Assembly: GCF_963378095.1 (NCBI RefSeq)
Contig: NZ_OY726397.1
Span: forward strand, 4,960,001-5,024,000
DNA length: 64,000 bases
From: Mycolicibacterium sp. MU0053
GTDB taxonomy: Bacteria > Actinomycetota > Actinomycetes > Mycobacteriales > Mycobacteriaceae
Reading direction: 5' to 3'
Shown here: in pieces, positions 33,185 to 42,064 of the stretch
How positions within the stretch are numbered: the first letter of the stretch is position 1
Layout of the letters: every line of letters starts with the position of its first letter
Made by a program: the position numbers and the translations under genes
The notes under the pieces: generated by a model
The model's database searches: none
Told to the model about the DNA's origin: nothing
The model's input: only the letters and a program-made list of their open reading frames with translations

Positions 33185-33236
33185 CCGGCCCGGCACCGCC
33201 CGGCCCGCGCTACAACTGTTCAGATCGCGCGATTAA

Positions 33237-33245
33237 GGATACTGT
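33237..33245 (+). promoter_or_regulatory. GGATACT motif before the ligase gene
   Basis: AGGATACTG just upstream of the acyl-CoA ligase start is the inverse of AGTATCCT found before other genes of the cluster. It could be an operator half-site or a -10 box (TACTGT). Confidence 0.35.
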
Positions 33246-33271
33246 TCTATCTCATTGAGCTAGGAGGTTGG

Positions 33272-34846
33272 ATGCAGCATCCGTGGGATCAGCGCCTCGG
33301 CGTGTGGTGGATCGCCGAGGATCACCCGGAGGCGCCCGCCATCGTCGCCTCACCCAGTGGCCAGACCCTGACCTTCGCCGAGTTGGCCGGCGCCGCACAC
33401 CGAGCGGCCCATGCGCTGCTGACCCGCGGCCTGAAAGCCGGCGACGCGGTGGCCTACGCGCTGCCGAACGACGTGGATGCCGTGGTCTGGCAGTTGGCCA
33501 CCACCGAGATCGGGTTGCGCTACCTCACCCTCAACACCGATCTGTCCACAGTGGAGTTCGCATCGATCCTCGCCCACTCGGAAGCGGCGGCCCTGATCTC
33601 CCATGCCGATTTTGTCGACCGGTTCCCCGCCCTTCCCGAGGACATCGGAATCCGGATCGTTGTCGGCGGGAGCGCCGCCCCGCCGGCCGCGTACGGATTT
33701 GTCACCGAATCGGAGTTCTTGGCCGGTGCGCCGAGCACGCCCCCGCCCGGGCGGACCCAGGGTGATGCGATCCGGTACTCGTCGGGCACCACCGGAAAGC
33801 CGAAGGGCATCATGCGACCCCTCGGCGGCCAAGACCCGGGGGAAGCCGCCAACGCGATGGCGATCTTCGGTCGGGCGTTCGACTTCCGACCGTTCGACGG
33901 CGCGCATCTGGTCTCGACCGGCATGCACCATGCCGGCTGTCAGAGCTTCTACCTGGGCGCCCTCAACGTCGGACAGGCCCTGGCGATCCTCGGCAGGTTC
34001 GATCCCGAGCAAACCCTGGCCGCCATCGACGAATACCGGGTGACCAGCGCCTACATGGTCCCCACGCAGTTCGTCCGGATGCTCAAACTCGATCCGGGCG
34101 TGCGGGCCCGGTACTCCTTGTCGAGCCTGCGGTCGGTGGTGCACTCCGCGGCGCCGTGTCCGCGTCAGGTCAAGAAGGACATGATGGCCTGGTGGGGCCC
34201 GGTGATCTGGGAGACCTACGGCGGCACCGAGGGACCGGCCACCGTGGCCAAGCCGCACCGATGGCTGGAAAAGCCCGGGACGGTCGGCCGCCCGATCCGC
34301 AACGTCCGGGTGAAGATCCTCGACAGCGAGGGACAGGAGTTGCCGCCCAACGCCATTGGCGATGTGTACATCGAGCGCACCGACGGACTGCGGTTCGAGT
34401 ACCGCAACGACGCCGAATTGACCGCCGCCGTGCACCGCGGCGACGCATTCACCATCGGCGATGTCGGTTACCTCGACGAGGACGGCTACCTGTTCATCTG
34501 CGACCGGGCCAAGGACATGATCATCAGCGGCGGGGTCAACATCTACCCGGCCGAGGTGGAGGGTGTCCTGGCGAGCCACCCCGCGGTGGCCGACGTCGCC
34601 GTCATCGGCATCCCCGATCCGGAGTGGGGCGAACAGGTCAAGGCCGTGGTCGAACTGCTCGACGACGCTCAACAGTCGGCCGAACTGGCCGACGAACTCA
34701 TCGCCTATTGCCGGCAGCGCCTCGCGAAGTTCAAGTGTCCACGGACGGTGGATTTCGATTCGGCGCTGCCGCGCACCGAGTCGGGCAAGCTGGTCAAACG
34801 CCAGATCCGGGACGGCTATTGGGCCGAAGTCGGCCGCCGAGTCTGA
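33272..34846 (+). CDS. AMP-binding acyl-CoA synthetase (FadD-like)
   Basis: A 524-residue ANL ligase that makes an acyl-CoA via an acyl-adenylate. The P-loop is YSSGTTGKPKGIM, the aromatic core is ETYGGTEGP, then FTIGDVGYLDEDGYLF and RTESGKLVK with the catalytic Lys. TAGGAGG 5 nt upstream sets the ATG start. It leads a plus-strand run with the DUF7065-like and CaiB genes, so it may activate the acid that the CoA-transferase otherwise handles. Substrate specificity cannot be read from sequence. Confidence 0.93.
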   Translation: MQHPWDQRLGVWWIAEDHPEAPAIVASPSGQTLTFAELAGAAHRAAHALLTRGLKAGDAVAYALPNDVDAVVWQLATTEIGLRYLTLNTDLSTVEFASILAHSEAAALISHADFVDRFPALPEDIGIRIVVGGSAAPPAAYGFVTESEFLAGAPSTPPPGRTQGDAIRYSSGTTGKPKGIMRPLGGQDPGEAANAMAIFGRAFDFRPFDGAHLVSTGMHHAGCQSFYLGALNVGQALAILGRFDPEQTLAAIDEYRVTSAYMVPTQFVRMLKLDPGVRARYSLSSLRSVVHSAAPCPRQVKKDMMAWWGPVIWETYGGTEGPATVAKPHRWLEKPGTVGRPIRNVRVKILDSEGQELPPNAIGDVYIERTDGLRFEYRNDAELTAAVHRGDAFTIGDVGYLDEDGYLFICDRAKDMIISGGVNIYPAEVEGVLASHPAVADVAVIGIPDPEWGEQVKAVVELLDDAQQSAELADELIAYCRQRLAKFKCPRTVDFDSALPRTESGKLVKRQIRDGYWAEVGRRV

Positions 34847-34866
34847 CGTCTATCTATCCCCTAAAT

Positions 34867-34887
34867 TAGTATCCTTTACGTTAGGAT
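34867..34887 (+). promoter_or_regulatory. AGTATCC-type motif before the DUF7065-like gene
   Basis: TTAGTATCCTTTACGTTAGGAT contains ATCCT-N7-AGGAT as an inverted repeat. It aligns over about 25 bp (20 identities) with TCAGTATCCTGTATGTTCGGGT at 52377-52398, just before another catabolic gene. Confidence 0.45.
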
Positions 34888-34893
34888 GACCCC

Positions 34894-36000
34894 ATGGTGC
34901 CTGTAGCCCCTTCCGGCCCGGCGGCCCCGCCAACCAAGATCACCGCGGACACCCCGTTCGGACCCGCGGACGACGCCTTCCACGTGGCACCCGATGACAA
35001 CCCGTACTGGGCCGAGACCACGTGGTGGTCATTCAACATCCCAGAGCGCAAGATCGGCTGTTGGTTGCACGCCACGTTCAACACCAACCGCGGCACCGTC
35101 ACCTGGCGGGTATACGTCTGGGACGCTGGCGGCGCGGATCCCGAGAATCTGCGGTACTTCCGTATGGTCACCGACGAACCGGTCACCGATCCCGCCCCCG
35201 ACCTCCGCGACATCACCATCCCCGGCGGGGGCTTCAGTGTGAAGATGCTCCGCCCGCTGCGCGACTATCAGATCGAATTCACCGACGCTGCAGCAAATTT
35301 CGCAATACACCTGAACTTCAAAGGTGTGCACGACCCGCGTCGCTTCACTCCCGGTGAACCGCCCTTCATGGAGCACGCCCACCTCGACCAACTCGGACAC
35401 GTCACTGGCGAACTGGTGCTGGACGGGGAACGAATCCCGGTGGACTGCTACTCGATTCGGGATCGCTCCTGGGCGCCACGCGGAGAACCCCGGCCGCCGT
35501 CGAGCAAGCCGGCCGGCACGGATGCCGTCCCCGCAGCCCGGGTCCGCCATCCCGGCGGACCCCGGTGGCGGGAGATCGAACGAGAACGGGGTCGCGGCCG
35601 GATCCAGTACATCTTCGGCCACTCCGGATCCGACCTCGGATTCTTGGCCTTCGCCCGCGTCCAGGACGGCGACGTCGCGGGCTGGTCGCCGCTCAATCAC
35701 GGCTGGTTGCTGCGGGACGGACGATTCGAACTGCTCGACAAGTCCGCGAGCCGAATGAAGAACTACCGCAACCCCGAGACCGGCTGGAGTTCGCACATGC
35801 AGGTCCAGCTGGCCGATCTGCACGGTCGCGCAATGGAGGTCGAGGGTTTCGCGGTCAGCCACATCTGTGAACGAGGCGGCGGCAGCACGGCGCTGATGCG
35901 CTGGGACCTGGACGGACAGATCGGTTGGGGGGAAGACCAGGACATCTGGCATCCAAAGCATTTCGCGCGCATGCGCGATGCCCTACAAGCCGTGCGCTGA
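34894..36000 (+). CDS. DUF7065-like (CrtC/AttH lipocalin-type fold) protein
   Basis: A 368-residue soluble protein of mostly beta structure. The segment YSIRDRSWAPRGE (about residues 189-201) matches the R-D-H/R-S-W-G signature of CrtC hydratase-like and related two-domain lipocalin folds. NPYWAETTWWSFNIPERKIG near the N-terminus is typical of the mycobacterial family called DUF7064/7065. CrtC relatives hydrate or bind terpenoids, so a hydratase or lipid-binding role is possible but unproven. It lies between an acyl-CoA ligase and a CoA-transferase, which implies a step in the same pathway. Confidence 0.75.
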   Translation: MVPVAPSGPAAPPTKITADTPFGPADDAFHVAPDDNPYWAETTWWSFNIPERKIGCWLHATFNTNRGTVTWRVYVWDAGGADPENLRYFRMVTDEPVTDPAPDLRDITIPGGGFSVKMLRPLRDYQIEFTDAAANFAIHLNFKGVHDPRRFTPGEPPFMEHAHLDQLGHVTGELVLDGERIPVDCYSIRDRSWAPRGEPRPPSSKPAGTDAVPAARVRHPGGPRWREIERERGRGRIQYIFGHSGSDLGFLAFARVQDGDVAGWSPLNHGWLLRDGRFELLDKSASRMKNYRNPETGWSSHMQVQLADLHGRAMEVEGFAVSHICERGGGSTALMRWDLDGQIGWGEDQDIWHPKHFARMRDALQAVR

Positions 36001-36030
36001 GCAGCTGCGGCAGGAACGGGAGAACCAACA

Positions 36031-37239
36031 GTGATCGGACCATTCGACGGTGTCCGGGTCATCGAAGTCGCGGCCTGGACGTTCGTCCCGGGCGCGGGGG
36101 CCATCATGGCCGACCTCGGCGCCGACGTGATCAAGGTCGAACCGCCGACCGGCGACCCGCAACGCGCTCTGCGCAATGCGCTCAACGCCGATGACTCGAG
36201 CCCGAATCCCTTTCTCCAGGTACCGAACCGGGGCAAGCGCAGCATCACCTTGGACCTGCGTTCGGAAGCCGGGATCGACGCACTGCTCCGGCTGGCCAAG
36301 ACCGCGGACGTGTTCCTGACCAGCTACCTGCCGAAGGTGCGTGCCAAGTTGGGCATCGACGCCGAGCGACTGCGGGCCGAGAACCCGCGGTTGATCTATG
36401 TGCGTGGCTCGGGCTGGGGCCGCATCGGGCCGATGGCTGACGCCGGCGGATTCGATTCGGCCGCCGCCTGGTCGGCCGCCGGGGTGCAGAACAAGCTGAC
36501 CGCACCGGGCGCCGCCGAACCGGCGGCCCAACCGGCCGCCTTCTTCGACCTGCAGGGCTCCAGTGCGATCGCCGGCGCGGTCGCGATGGCGCTATTCCGC
36601 CGGGAGCGTCGAGGCGAGGGCGCCGAGGTCGACGTTTCGCTGTTGGGCACCGGGATGTGGACCATGGGCCCCGATCTGGCCGCGGTCGCCGCCGGCTCGG
36701 GTGAACTGCCGCGCCAGTATCGGCACCAGGTCGCCAATCCCATTGTCAACACGTATCGCACCGCCGATGACCGCTGGATCAATCTGGTTTGCCTGCAATC
36801 GGATCGGTATTGGCCGGAGCTGTGCGAGGTCATCGGTCGCCCGGAACTCGCCACCGACGACCGGTTTGCAGATATGGCCGGCCGCTACGTCAACCGGGCC
36901 GTTTGCATCGCGGAACTGGATGCGACCTTCGGTCAGCGCACTCTGGAACAGTGGCGCGCGGCCTTGGCCGGTTTCTCCGGCGTGTGGTCTGCGGCGGCCA
37001 CTTTCGAGGAGGTATGCGACAGCCCGCAGGTCGCCGACAACGGTTTCCTGCCCGAGGTGGTCGGCGCGGACGGGCGGCCGTTCAACCTCGTTGCCCCGCC
37101 GTATCAGTTCGACGGCGTACCGAGCACACCGGCGGGCCCGGCGCCGGAACTCGGCCAACACACCGAGGAGATCCTGCTGGACTGCGGCTGGGACTGGGAC
37201 GAGATCAGCGTCTTACGCGAGGAGGGTGTGCTCGGGTGA
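36031..37239 (+). CDS. CaiB/BaiF family CoA-transferase
   Basis: A 402-residue class III CoA-transferase that moves CoA between carboxylates, or a racemase of the AMACR type. The N-terminal VRVIEVAAWTFVPGAGAIMADLGADVIKVE (seen in parts) and LDLRSEAG are family marks; the catalytic Asp is probably in GGFDSAAAW (about residue 150). The GTG start follows GGAGAA. It immediately follows the DUF7065-like gene on the plus strand and is convergent with the GntR gene (8-bp gap). Steroid and bile-acid pathways use both racemase and transferase members. Confidence 0.92.
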   Translation: MIGPFDGVRVIEVAAWTFVPGAGAIMADLGADVIKVEPPTGDPQRALRNALNADDSSPNPFLQVPNRGKRSITLDLRSEAGIDALLRLAKTADVFLTSYLPKVRAKLGIDAERLRAENPRLIYVRGSGWGRIGPMADAGGFDSAAAWSAAGVQNKLTAPGAAEPAAQPAAFFDLQGSSAIAGAVAMALFRRERRGEGAEVDVSLLGTGMWTMGPDLAAVAAGSGELPRQYRHQVANPIVNTYRTADDRWINLVCLQSDRYWPELCEVIGRPELATDDRFADMAGRYVNRAVCIAELDATFGQRTLEQWRAALAGFSGVWSAAATFEEVCDSPQVADNGFLPEVVGADGRPFNLVAPPYQFDGVPSTPAGPAPELGQHTEEILLDCGWDWDEISVLREEGVLG

Positions 37240-37247
37240 GCGTGCGG

Positions 37248-38072
37248 TCAGGCGAACAGGTCGATCACCGTCTCGGTGCCGAGGGTGCCCCACAGCATCT
37301 TCCGACCCGCCCGGTCCATGTGCTCGGCCCACAGGTCCCTGGCCGCCTCGGCATCCTTGGCCTCCACCAGCGCAATGAACCTCCGAAACGTTCGGAGCGT
37401 GTTCTTGAACTGCTTTTCGATCACGGCCTGGTCGGTGGTCGAGGCGACCGCACGCGTCATGTGTCGGGTGATGACTTCGCGCAGCACCGCGCCGAGCAGT
37501 GCCAGGGTGGTGTTGCCGGCACGCTCCAGGATCAGGTCGTGGAACCGGAAGGTGGCCGCCGACCACTCCGCGAGGTCGGCGCTCTCGGTGCCCTCGTTGA
37601 CCAGGGCCGCCAACGCGCCCGCCGCGGCCTTGAGTTCGGCGATGTCCTCGTCGGTCGCGCGTCGGGCCAGCATCTCCGCCGCCGCGGGCTCGAAAACCTT
37701 TCGGGCGTCGTACACGTCGGCGAGCGTCGTGCCCGACATCTGCAGCAGCAGCCCGAAATCTCTTGCCGCAACCGATGTTTCCGGCGCGGACACCAGCACA
37801 CCGCCCCGCGAACCGCGGCGGACGATGATCAACGACTCGCTCTCCAGGATGCGGAACGCCTCGCGCAGCGTCGGGCGGGACACGCCGAATTGTTTGACCA
37901 GTTCCACCTCGGTGGGCAGCGAGTCGCCCTTCTTCAGCACGCCGCGGACAATGCCGCTGCGCAGCTGATCCGCGATGAGCTCAGCGGTTTTCGGCGCTCG
38001 TACCAGTTTCGATGCGTCACCCGCACGATTCACCGCAGCCATCGGCCATCCGTTCTTCTGGGCATCAATCAC
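37248..38072 (-). CDS. FadR-type GntR regulator (FCD domain)
   Basis: A 274-residue single-module regulator. The winged HTH contains LVKQFGVSRPTLREAFRILE and the wing RRGSRGGVLV; the FCD domain (about 110-255) has DARKVFEPAAAEML, FHDLILERAGN and EHMDRAG, which supply the metal-binding Asp/His pattern. The start is uncertain: ATG 38072 or 38042 (MAAVNRAG). It is divergent from the aldehyde dehydrogenase gene by about 38 bp, the usual place for its operator, and convergent with the CoA-transferase gene. Probably represses parts of this cluster in response to an acyl-CoA. Confidence 0.92.
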   Translation of the reverse strand: MIDAQKNGWPMAAVNRAGDASKLVRAPKTAELIADQLRSGIVRGVLKKGDSLPTEVELVKQFGVSRPTLREAFRILESESLIIVRRGSRGGVLVSAPETSVAARDFGLLLQMSGTTLADVYDARKVFEPAAAEMLARRATDEDIAELKAAAGALAALVNEGTESADLAEWSAATFRFHDLILERAGNTTLALLGAVLREVITRHMTRAVASTTDQAVIEKQFKNTLRTFRRFIALVEAKDAEAARDLWAEHMDRAGRKMLWGTLGTETVIDLFA

Positions 38073-38093
38073 CTAAATGATGCCACTCAACCC

Positions 38094-38103
38094 GGATACT
38101 AGG
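38094..38103 (+). promoter_or_regulatory. GGATACT motif before the aldehyde dehydrogenase gene
   Basis: GGATACTAGG overlaps the ribosome binding site region between the divergent GntR and dehydrogenase genes. Its complement CTAGTATCC matches the motif seen at 34868 and 52378. Confidence 0.35.
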
Positions 38104-38110
38104 AGACTTG

Positions 38111-39583
38111 ATGACAACCACCCAGTTGATCACCCGCAAACTCTTCATCGACGGGGGCTGGACCGACGGCCACACCCAGGAAACCATCGAGGTGGTCAAC
38201 CCGGCCACCGAGGAGACCATCGCTGAGGTTCCCCAGGCAGGCCCGGCTGATATCGACACCGCGGTGAGCGCCGCGCGGCGCGCCTTCGACGAGGGCCCCT
38301 GGCCGCGGATGAAGCCCGCGGAACGCGGTCGCATCCTGTCGGCGATGGCCGACGAACTCACGCGCCGGCGCGACGAGTTGGTGGAACTGAACATCGCCGA
38401 GGCCGGATCCACGCGGATGCTCGCCGACATCCTCCAGGTCGGCACACCGATCGACCACTTCCGGGATCTGGTCGAGCGGGTGCTGCCGCAGTTCGCGTTC
38501 GAAGAACCGGTGCCGCCGATCGTCGGCAACGGCATCGGCCAGGGCTTGGTGGTGCGGGAAGCCTACGGGGTCGCCGCGTTGATCACCGCGTTCAACTTCC
38601 CGTTCCTGCTGAACCTCGCAAAGGTGGGTCCGGCGCTGGCGGCAGGGTGTACCGCGGTGTTGAAGTCCTCGCCGTACACCCCGCTGGAGGCCCTGGTGCT
38701 CGGGGAGGTCGCCGAGGCTGCCGGGTTGCCGCCAGGAGCCCTGAACATCGTCACCGGCGACATAGCGGCCGGGGAACGCCTGACCCAGCATCCCGACGTC
38801 GATCTTGTCAGCTTCACCGGTTCCGACGCCGTCGGCCGCAAGGTCTACGCGCAGGCCGCGGATTCGGTGAAGAAGGTGGTCCTCGAGTTGGGCGGCAAGT
38901 CCGCCAACATCATTCTCGAGGATGCCGACCTCGACAAGGTGATGGAAAGTGTGTTGGCGGGCATCATCACCCACGCCGGCCAGGGCTGCGCGCTACTCAC
39001 CCGGATCCTGGTGCACGAATCGCTACACGACGAACTGGTCGCCCGGATCGTCGGCATCCTCGGCTTCATCAGCGTCGGCGATCCGTCGGACCCCGCCACC
39101 GTGATGGGTCCGCTGATCCGGGATGTGCAACGCCGGCGGGTGGAGGCACTGATCGCCTCGGGTGTCGAGGACGGCGCCGAGATCGCCTTCGGCGGTGCGC
39201 GCCCCGCCCACCTGGAACGCGGTTTCTACCTGGAGCCCACGCTGTTCGTCGGCGCCGACAACGGCATGCGGATCGCCCAGGAGGAATTCTTCGGACCGGT
39301 CGGTGTGGTCATCCCGTTCAAAGACGATGCCGACGCCGTCCGGATCGCCAACGACAGCCGGTACGGACTGGCCGGCGGGGTCTGGTCGGTCGACCCGGTC
39401 CGCGCGGCCGCAGTGGCACGCCAACTGCGTACCGGGATGGTGGTCATCAACGGCGGCGGCGGCGGCCTGAACCCGGCCTCCCCGTTCGGTGGCTACAAAC
39501 AGAGCGGGATCGGTCGGGAGTTCGGTGAGTTCGGGTTGGCGGAGTACCTGCAGCACAAGGCCCTGCAATGGCCCATCGGTTGA
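38111..39583 (+). CDS. Aldehyde dehydrogenase (NAD(P)-dependent)
   Basis: A 490-residue ALDH. Catalytic Glu lies in VLELGGKSANI (about residue 262) and nucleophilic Cys in HAGQGCALLTR (about 296). NFPFLLN, KSSPYTPLEAL and EEFFGPVGVVIPF are intact, so the enzyme looks active. It oxidises an aldehyde, perhaps released by the aldolase or by P450 chemistry, to the acid. AGGAG precedes the ATG by 5 nt. Divergent from the GntR gene. Confidence 0.95.
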   Translation: MTTTQLITRKLFIDGGWTDGHTQETIEVVNPATEETIAEVPQAGPADIDTAVSAARRAFDEGPWPRMKPAERGRILSAMADELTRRRDELVELNIAEAGSTRMLADILQVGTPIDHFRDLVERVLPQFAFEEPVPPIVGNGIGQGLVVREAYGVAALITAFNFPFLLNLAKVGPALAAGCTAVLKSSPYTPLEALVLGEVAEAAGLPPGALNIVTGDIAAGERLTQHPDVDLVSFTGSDAVGRKVYAQAADSVKKVVLELGGKSANIILEDADLDKVMESVLAGIITHAGQGCALLTRILVHESLHDELVARIVGILGFISVGDPSDPATVMGPLIRDVQRRRVEALIASGVEDGAEIAFGGARPAHLERGFYLEPTLFVGADNGMRIAQEEFFGPVGVVIPFKDDADAVRIANDSRYGLAGGVWSVDPVRAAAVARQLRTGMVVINGGGGGLNPASPFGGYKQSGIGREFGEFGLAEYLQHKALQWPIG

Positions 39584-39596
39584 CGGGGTAGCGCGA

Positions 39597-40034
39597 ATGT
39601 TCCTGCGGAGCACGGCGGCAGCGGCGGCGATCCTCCTCGCGGCCGTGGGTGCCGTCGGCCCGGCCCACGCCGATCAGCGGCCCAACCGCCCGCCCGATGC
39701 GCCGCGCTATATCGATCGCGTCGCGTGGGAGTACCACGGCGAACGCGCCACCTTGCGGATCTTTCCCACCGCGTGGGGATGGTCGGCGGCCGGCGTGTTC
39801 ACCAACGGCGCACAGAGCTACGACGCGTGGGCCGAACTGCTGCAGCACGCGCCGGACGCCAACACCCTGACCATGCAGAACCAGTTCCTCTGTCACTGGC
39901 AACTGGCCACCTTCACCAATCCGGGCAAGGTGGGCACCTGGAATCTGGAGCCCTGGCGGCCGGTCGTCACCAACACCATGCTGATGAACGCCGGCTGCAA
40001 TCCTGGTGGGCCCGATGACGTGCTCAACTGGTGA
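39597..40034 (+). CDS. Secreted DUF2599-type protein
   Basis: A 145-residue exported protein. The ATG at 39597 gives a signal peptide (FLRSTAAAAAILLAAVGAV, then AHA cleavage before DQRPNRP). The mature part carries YIDRVAWEYHGERATLRIFP, FLCHWQLA and SWNLEPWRP-like WNLEPWRPVV plus NAGCNPGGPDD, a pattern I know from DUF2599 proteins of mycobacteria. Two Cys (in FLCHW and AGCNPG) could form a disulfide. Function unknown. It lies 14 bp after the dehydrogenase gene and overlaps the convergent secreted gene by 11 bp. Confidence 0.75.
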   Translation: MFLRSTAAAAAILLAAVGAVGPAHADQRPNRPPDAPRYIDRVAWEYHGERATLRIFPTAWGWSAAGVFTNGAQSYDAWAELLQHAPDANTLTMQNQFLCHWQLATFTNPGKVGTWNLEPWRPVVTNTMLMNAGCNPGGPDDVLNW

Positions 40035-40782
40035 TGGCGGCGAATTCCGGGGCGATCAGGTCGCTGACACCCACCCACGGCACGGTGATCACACGCAGGC
40101 CGCGGCCGAATTGCCGGTCCGGGAAATGCAATTCGATGCCCTCGGCGGTGGGGATCCAGAACTTGAAGTTGCGCTCGAGCGGTGCCATCGACGGGCCGTA
40201 CTGCGCCCACCCACCCAACGGCGGCTGCGGGTAGCTGGCCGGCAGGATCTGCTCGGTCAGCTCGGACAACCGCGCCAACCCCGCTTTCCGATCCCGAAAC
40301 AGGTTGCCCCAGACCAGTTGAATCCCACTGCGGGAATCGAAGACCCGGGTCGCCACGGTGTCCACCGGCATGTTCGGCAAATCGGTCGCGTGGTACTGGC
40401 CCGTGAACAGTGCCGAGATGGTCATGGGCCGGAACAGCAGTCGACCCTGCGCGTGGAACGTCCAGGGCGAGGTCTTGCTGGCGCTGGCGGCAGACAACCA
40501 CACCTGGCCGTCGGCCTCGTCATCGACGATTCGGTTGATCGGGTCCATGACCTTGGGGTCACCACCGGCGACCTTCTCGTAGTTCACCGTCCAGGTGCCG
40601 ATGCCGTTGGGGCTCACTCCCGCGCGGACATCCGGCACCACCGCATAGGTGACTCCGCTGGAGACGGTGTCGGCGTGGGCCGGCTGCGCGGGGCCGAGCA
40701 CGCTCGCCGCGGCAGCGATCGTCGCTGCGGCGATAACCAGGGCGCGGCGCGTCAGGGTGGCATCGTCACCGTTTCGGGTCAT
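40024..40782 (-). CDS. Secreted RsiV/DUF3298-like protein at the end of the mce operon
   Basis: A 252-residue exported protein. ATG 40782 has GGAGGAG just upstream; the frame is open to 41076 through the mceF end. A signal peptide (RRALVIAAATIAAAASVLG, then AHA cleavage) precedes DTVSSGVTYAV. The tail GIELHFPDRQFGRGLRVITVPW resembles the DUF3298 domain of RsiV-like proteins. It follows mceF by 28 bp, so it is probably cotranscribed with the transporter and may act in the cell wall space. Confidence 0.75.
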   Translation of the reverse strand: MTRNGDDATLTRRALVIAAATIAAAASVLGPAQPAHADTVSSGVTYAVVPDVRAGVSPNGIGTWTVNYEKVAGGDPKVMDPINRIVDDEADGQVWLSAASASKTSPWTFHAQGRLLFRPMTISALFTGQYHATDLPNMPVDTVATRVFDSRSGIQLVWGNLFRDRKAGLARLSELTEQILPASYPQPPLGGWAQYGPSMAPLERNFKFWIPTAEGIELHFPDRQFGRGLRVITVPWVGVSDLIAPEFAAITS

Positions 40783-40810
40783 CGCTGTCGCTCCTCCATC
40801 CGGTCTCGGG

Positions 40811-42064
40811 TCACGGTCCGCTCGGCGGTGGCGGCAGCGGCAGGTCGGGACCCGCGTACGGGGTGGGAATCGTGTAGGGCCCCTTGGGCGTGGGATCCGC
40901 GCGCCGCAGCGGATCGGCCCCCGGCGGTGGCCCGGCGGTGTCGTCGTCGGCCGGTCGCGGGGCGTTACGGGCGCCCCGCACCAGGTACTTGGGGTCCGGG
41001 TTGGGGCAGTAGGTGTAGAGGTACGGTTCCGGATGGTCGGCGACCGACGGCGGCGCATGCGGCAGGTTGTAATCACACGAATACCGTTGATACAGGCTGA
41101 CCGCTCCCCACACGCCGCCGTCCCGGAAGGTGGAACCGAGCGCTTCGAGCGCGGAGCCGTCGCGATTCTCGGGGAAGAAGAACGCTTGCAGGGCCGGCAC
41201 CCGCAGGTAGGTCAGTTGCGAGACCGTGGTCAGGTTACCGAGCAACTGCACCATGGTCGGCGAGTTGTCGGCGATCAGGTCGTCAAGCGACTGCATGGTC
41301 TCGGGCCCGCGATCGAGCAACGTGCGGTAGCCGCCGTCCATGCGCTGCACCCCGCCGAGGATCGCGGAGAGGTCCGCCGAAGTGGCGACGAGACCGGGAC
41401 TCACATCCCGGACCGTGGAAAGCATCACCTTGCTGGTGTTGAGCAGGCTCACCGTCTGCGGCAACACCGAGTCCAGCGTCGACACGAGCAGCGCACCACC
41501 GTCAAGGATGGCCGCCAGCTTGTGGGCGCCCTGCGGCCCGACCCGCAACTCGTCGAGGACAGCAGCGAGCTGATCCGGCTCGACCTGCTTCAGCGTGCCG
41601 TCCAGATTGCCCAGCAGCGTGGCGAGAGTGACCGGGGTTTGCGTTCTGGCACTGCCGATTTCGCTGCCATCGATCAGGTAGGGTCCGGCGCTGGTGTCGG
41701 CCCGGAAATCCAGGTACTGCTCGCCGGCCGGCGACAAGGCCGACACCCGAACCACGCTGTCGACCGGAATCTCCGTGTCCGGCCGCAGCGCCGCAATCGC
41801 CACCACACCGTCGTCGGTCAGGTCGATGGAACGCACGCGGCCCACCGGCACCCCGCGCAGGGTGACGTCCTGCCCCGGCAGCAGGCCGCCGGTCTCCGCG
41901 AGTTGCACGCGCACGATCTTGTCCGAGCGGCCCGGATCGATCTGCAACGTCCCGAACAGCAGGTAGGCCACCCCGACCACCAACATCAGCGCCAGCGCGC
42001 CCGCGGACAGGCCCAGTCGACGGTCTCGCAGGTAACGAAGGATGGCGACGAACCGGGCGCTCAC
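40811..42064 (-). CDS. mceF: MceF-type MlaD domain protein
   Basis: A 417-residue Mce protein, last of its set. One N-terminal transmembrane helix (LGLSAGALALMLVVGVAYLL) is followed by the MlaD/MCE domain (about 40-125, with AETGGLLPGQDVTLRGVPVG) and a long helical region. The C-terminal about 60 residues are Pro-rich. Mce proteins form a hetero-hexameric tunnel through the periplasm that carries lipids to the YrbE permease. It overlaps mceE by ATGA. Substrate is unknown; the surrounding enzymes suggest a cyclic lipid or sterol-like compound. Confidence 0.92.
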   Translation of the reverse strand: MSARFVAILRYLRDRRLGLSAGALALMLVVGVAYLLFGTLQIDPGRSDKIVRVQLAETGGLLPGQDVTLRGVPVGRVRSIDLTDDGVVAIAALRPDTEIPVDSVVRVSALSPAGEQYLDFRADTSAGPYLIDGSEIGSARTQTPVTLATLLGNLDGTLKQVEPDQLAAVLDELRVGPQGAHKLAAILDGGALLVSTLDSVLPQTVSLLNTSKVMLSTVRDVSPGLVATSADLSAILGGVQRMDGGYRTLLDRGPETMQSLDDLIADNSPTMVQLLGNLTTVSQLTYLRVPALQAFFFPENRDGSALEALGSTFRDGGVWGAVSLYQRYSCDYNLPHAPPSVADHPEPYLYTYCPNPDPKYLVRGARNAPRPADDDTAGPPPGADPLRRADPTPKGPYTIPTPYAGPDLPLPPPPSGP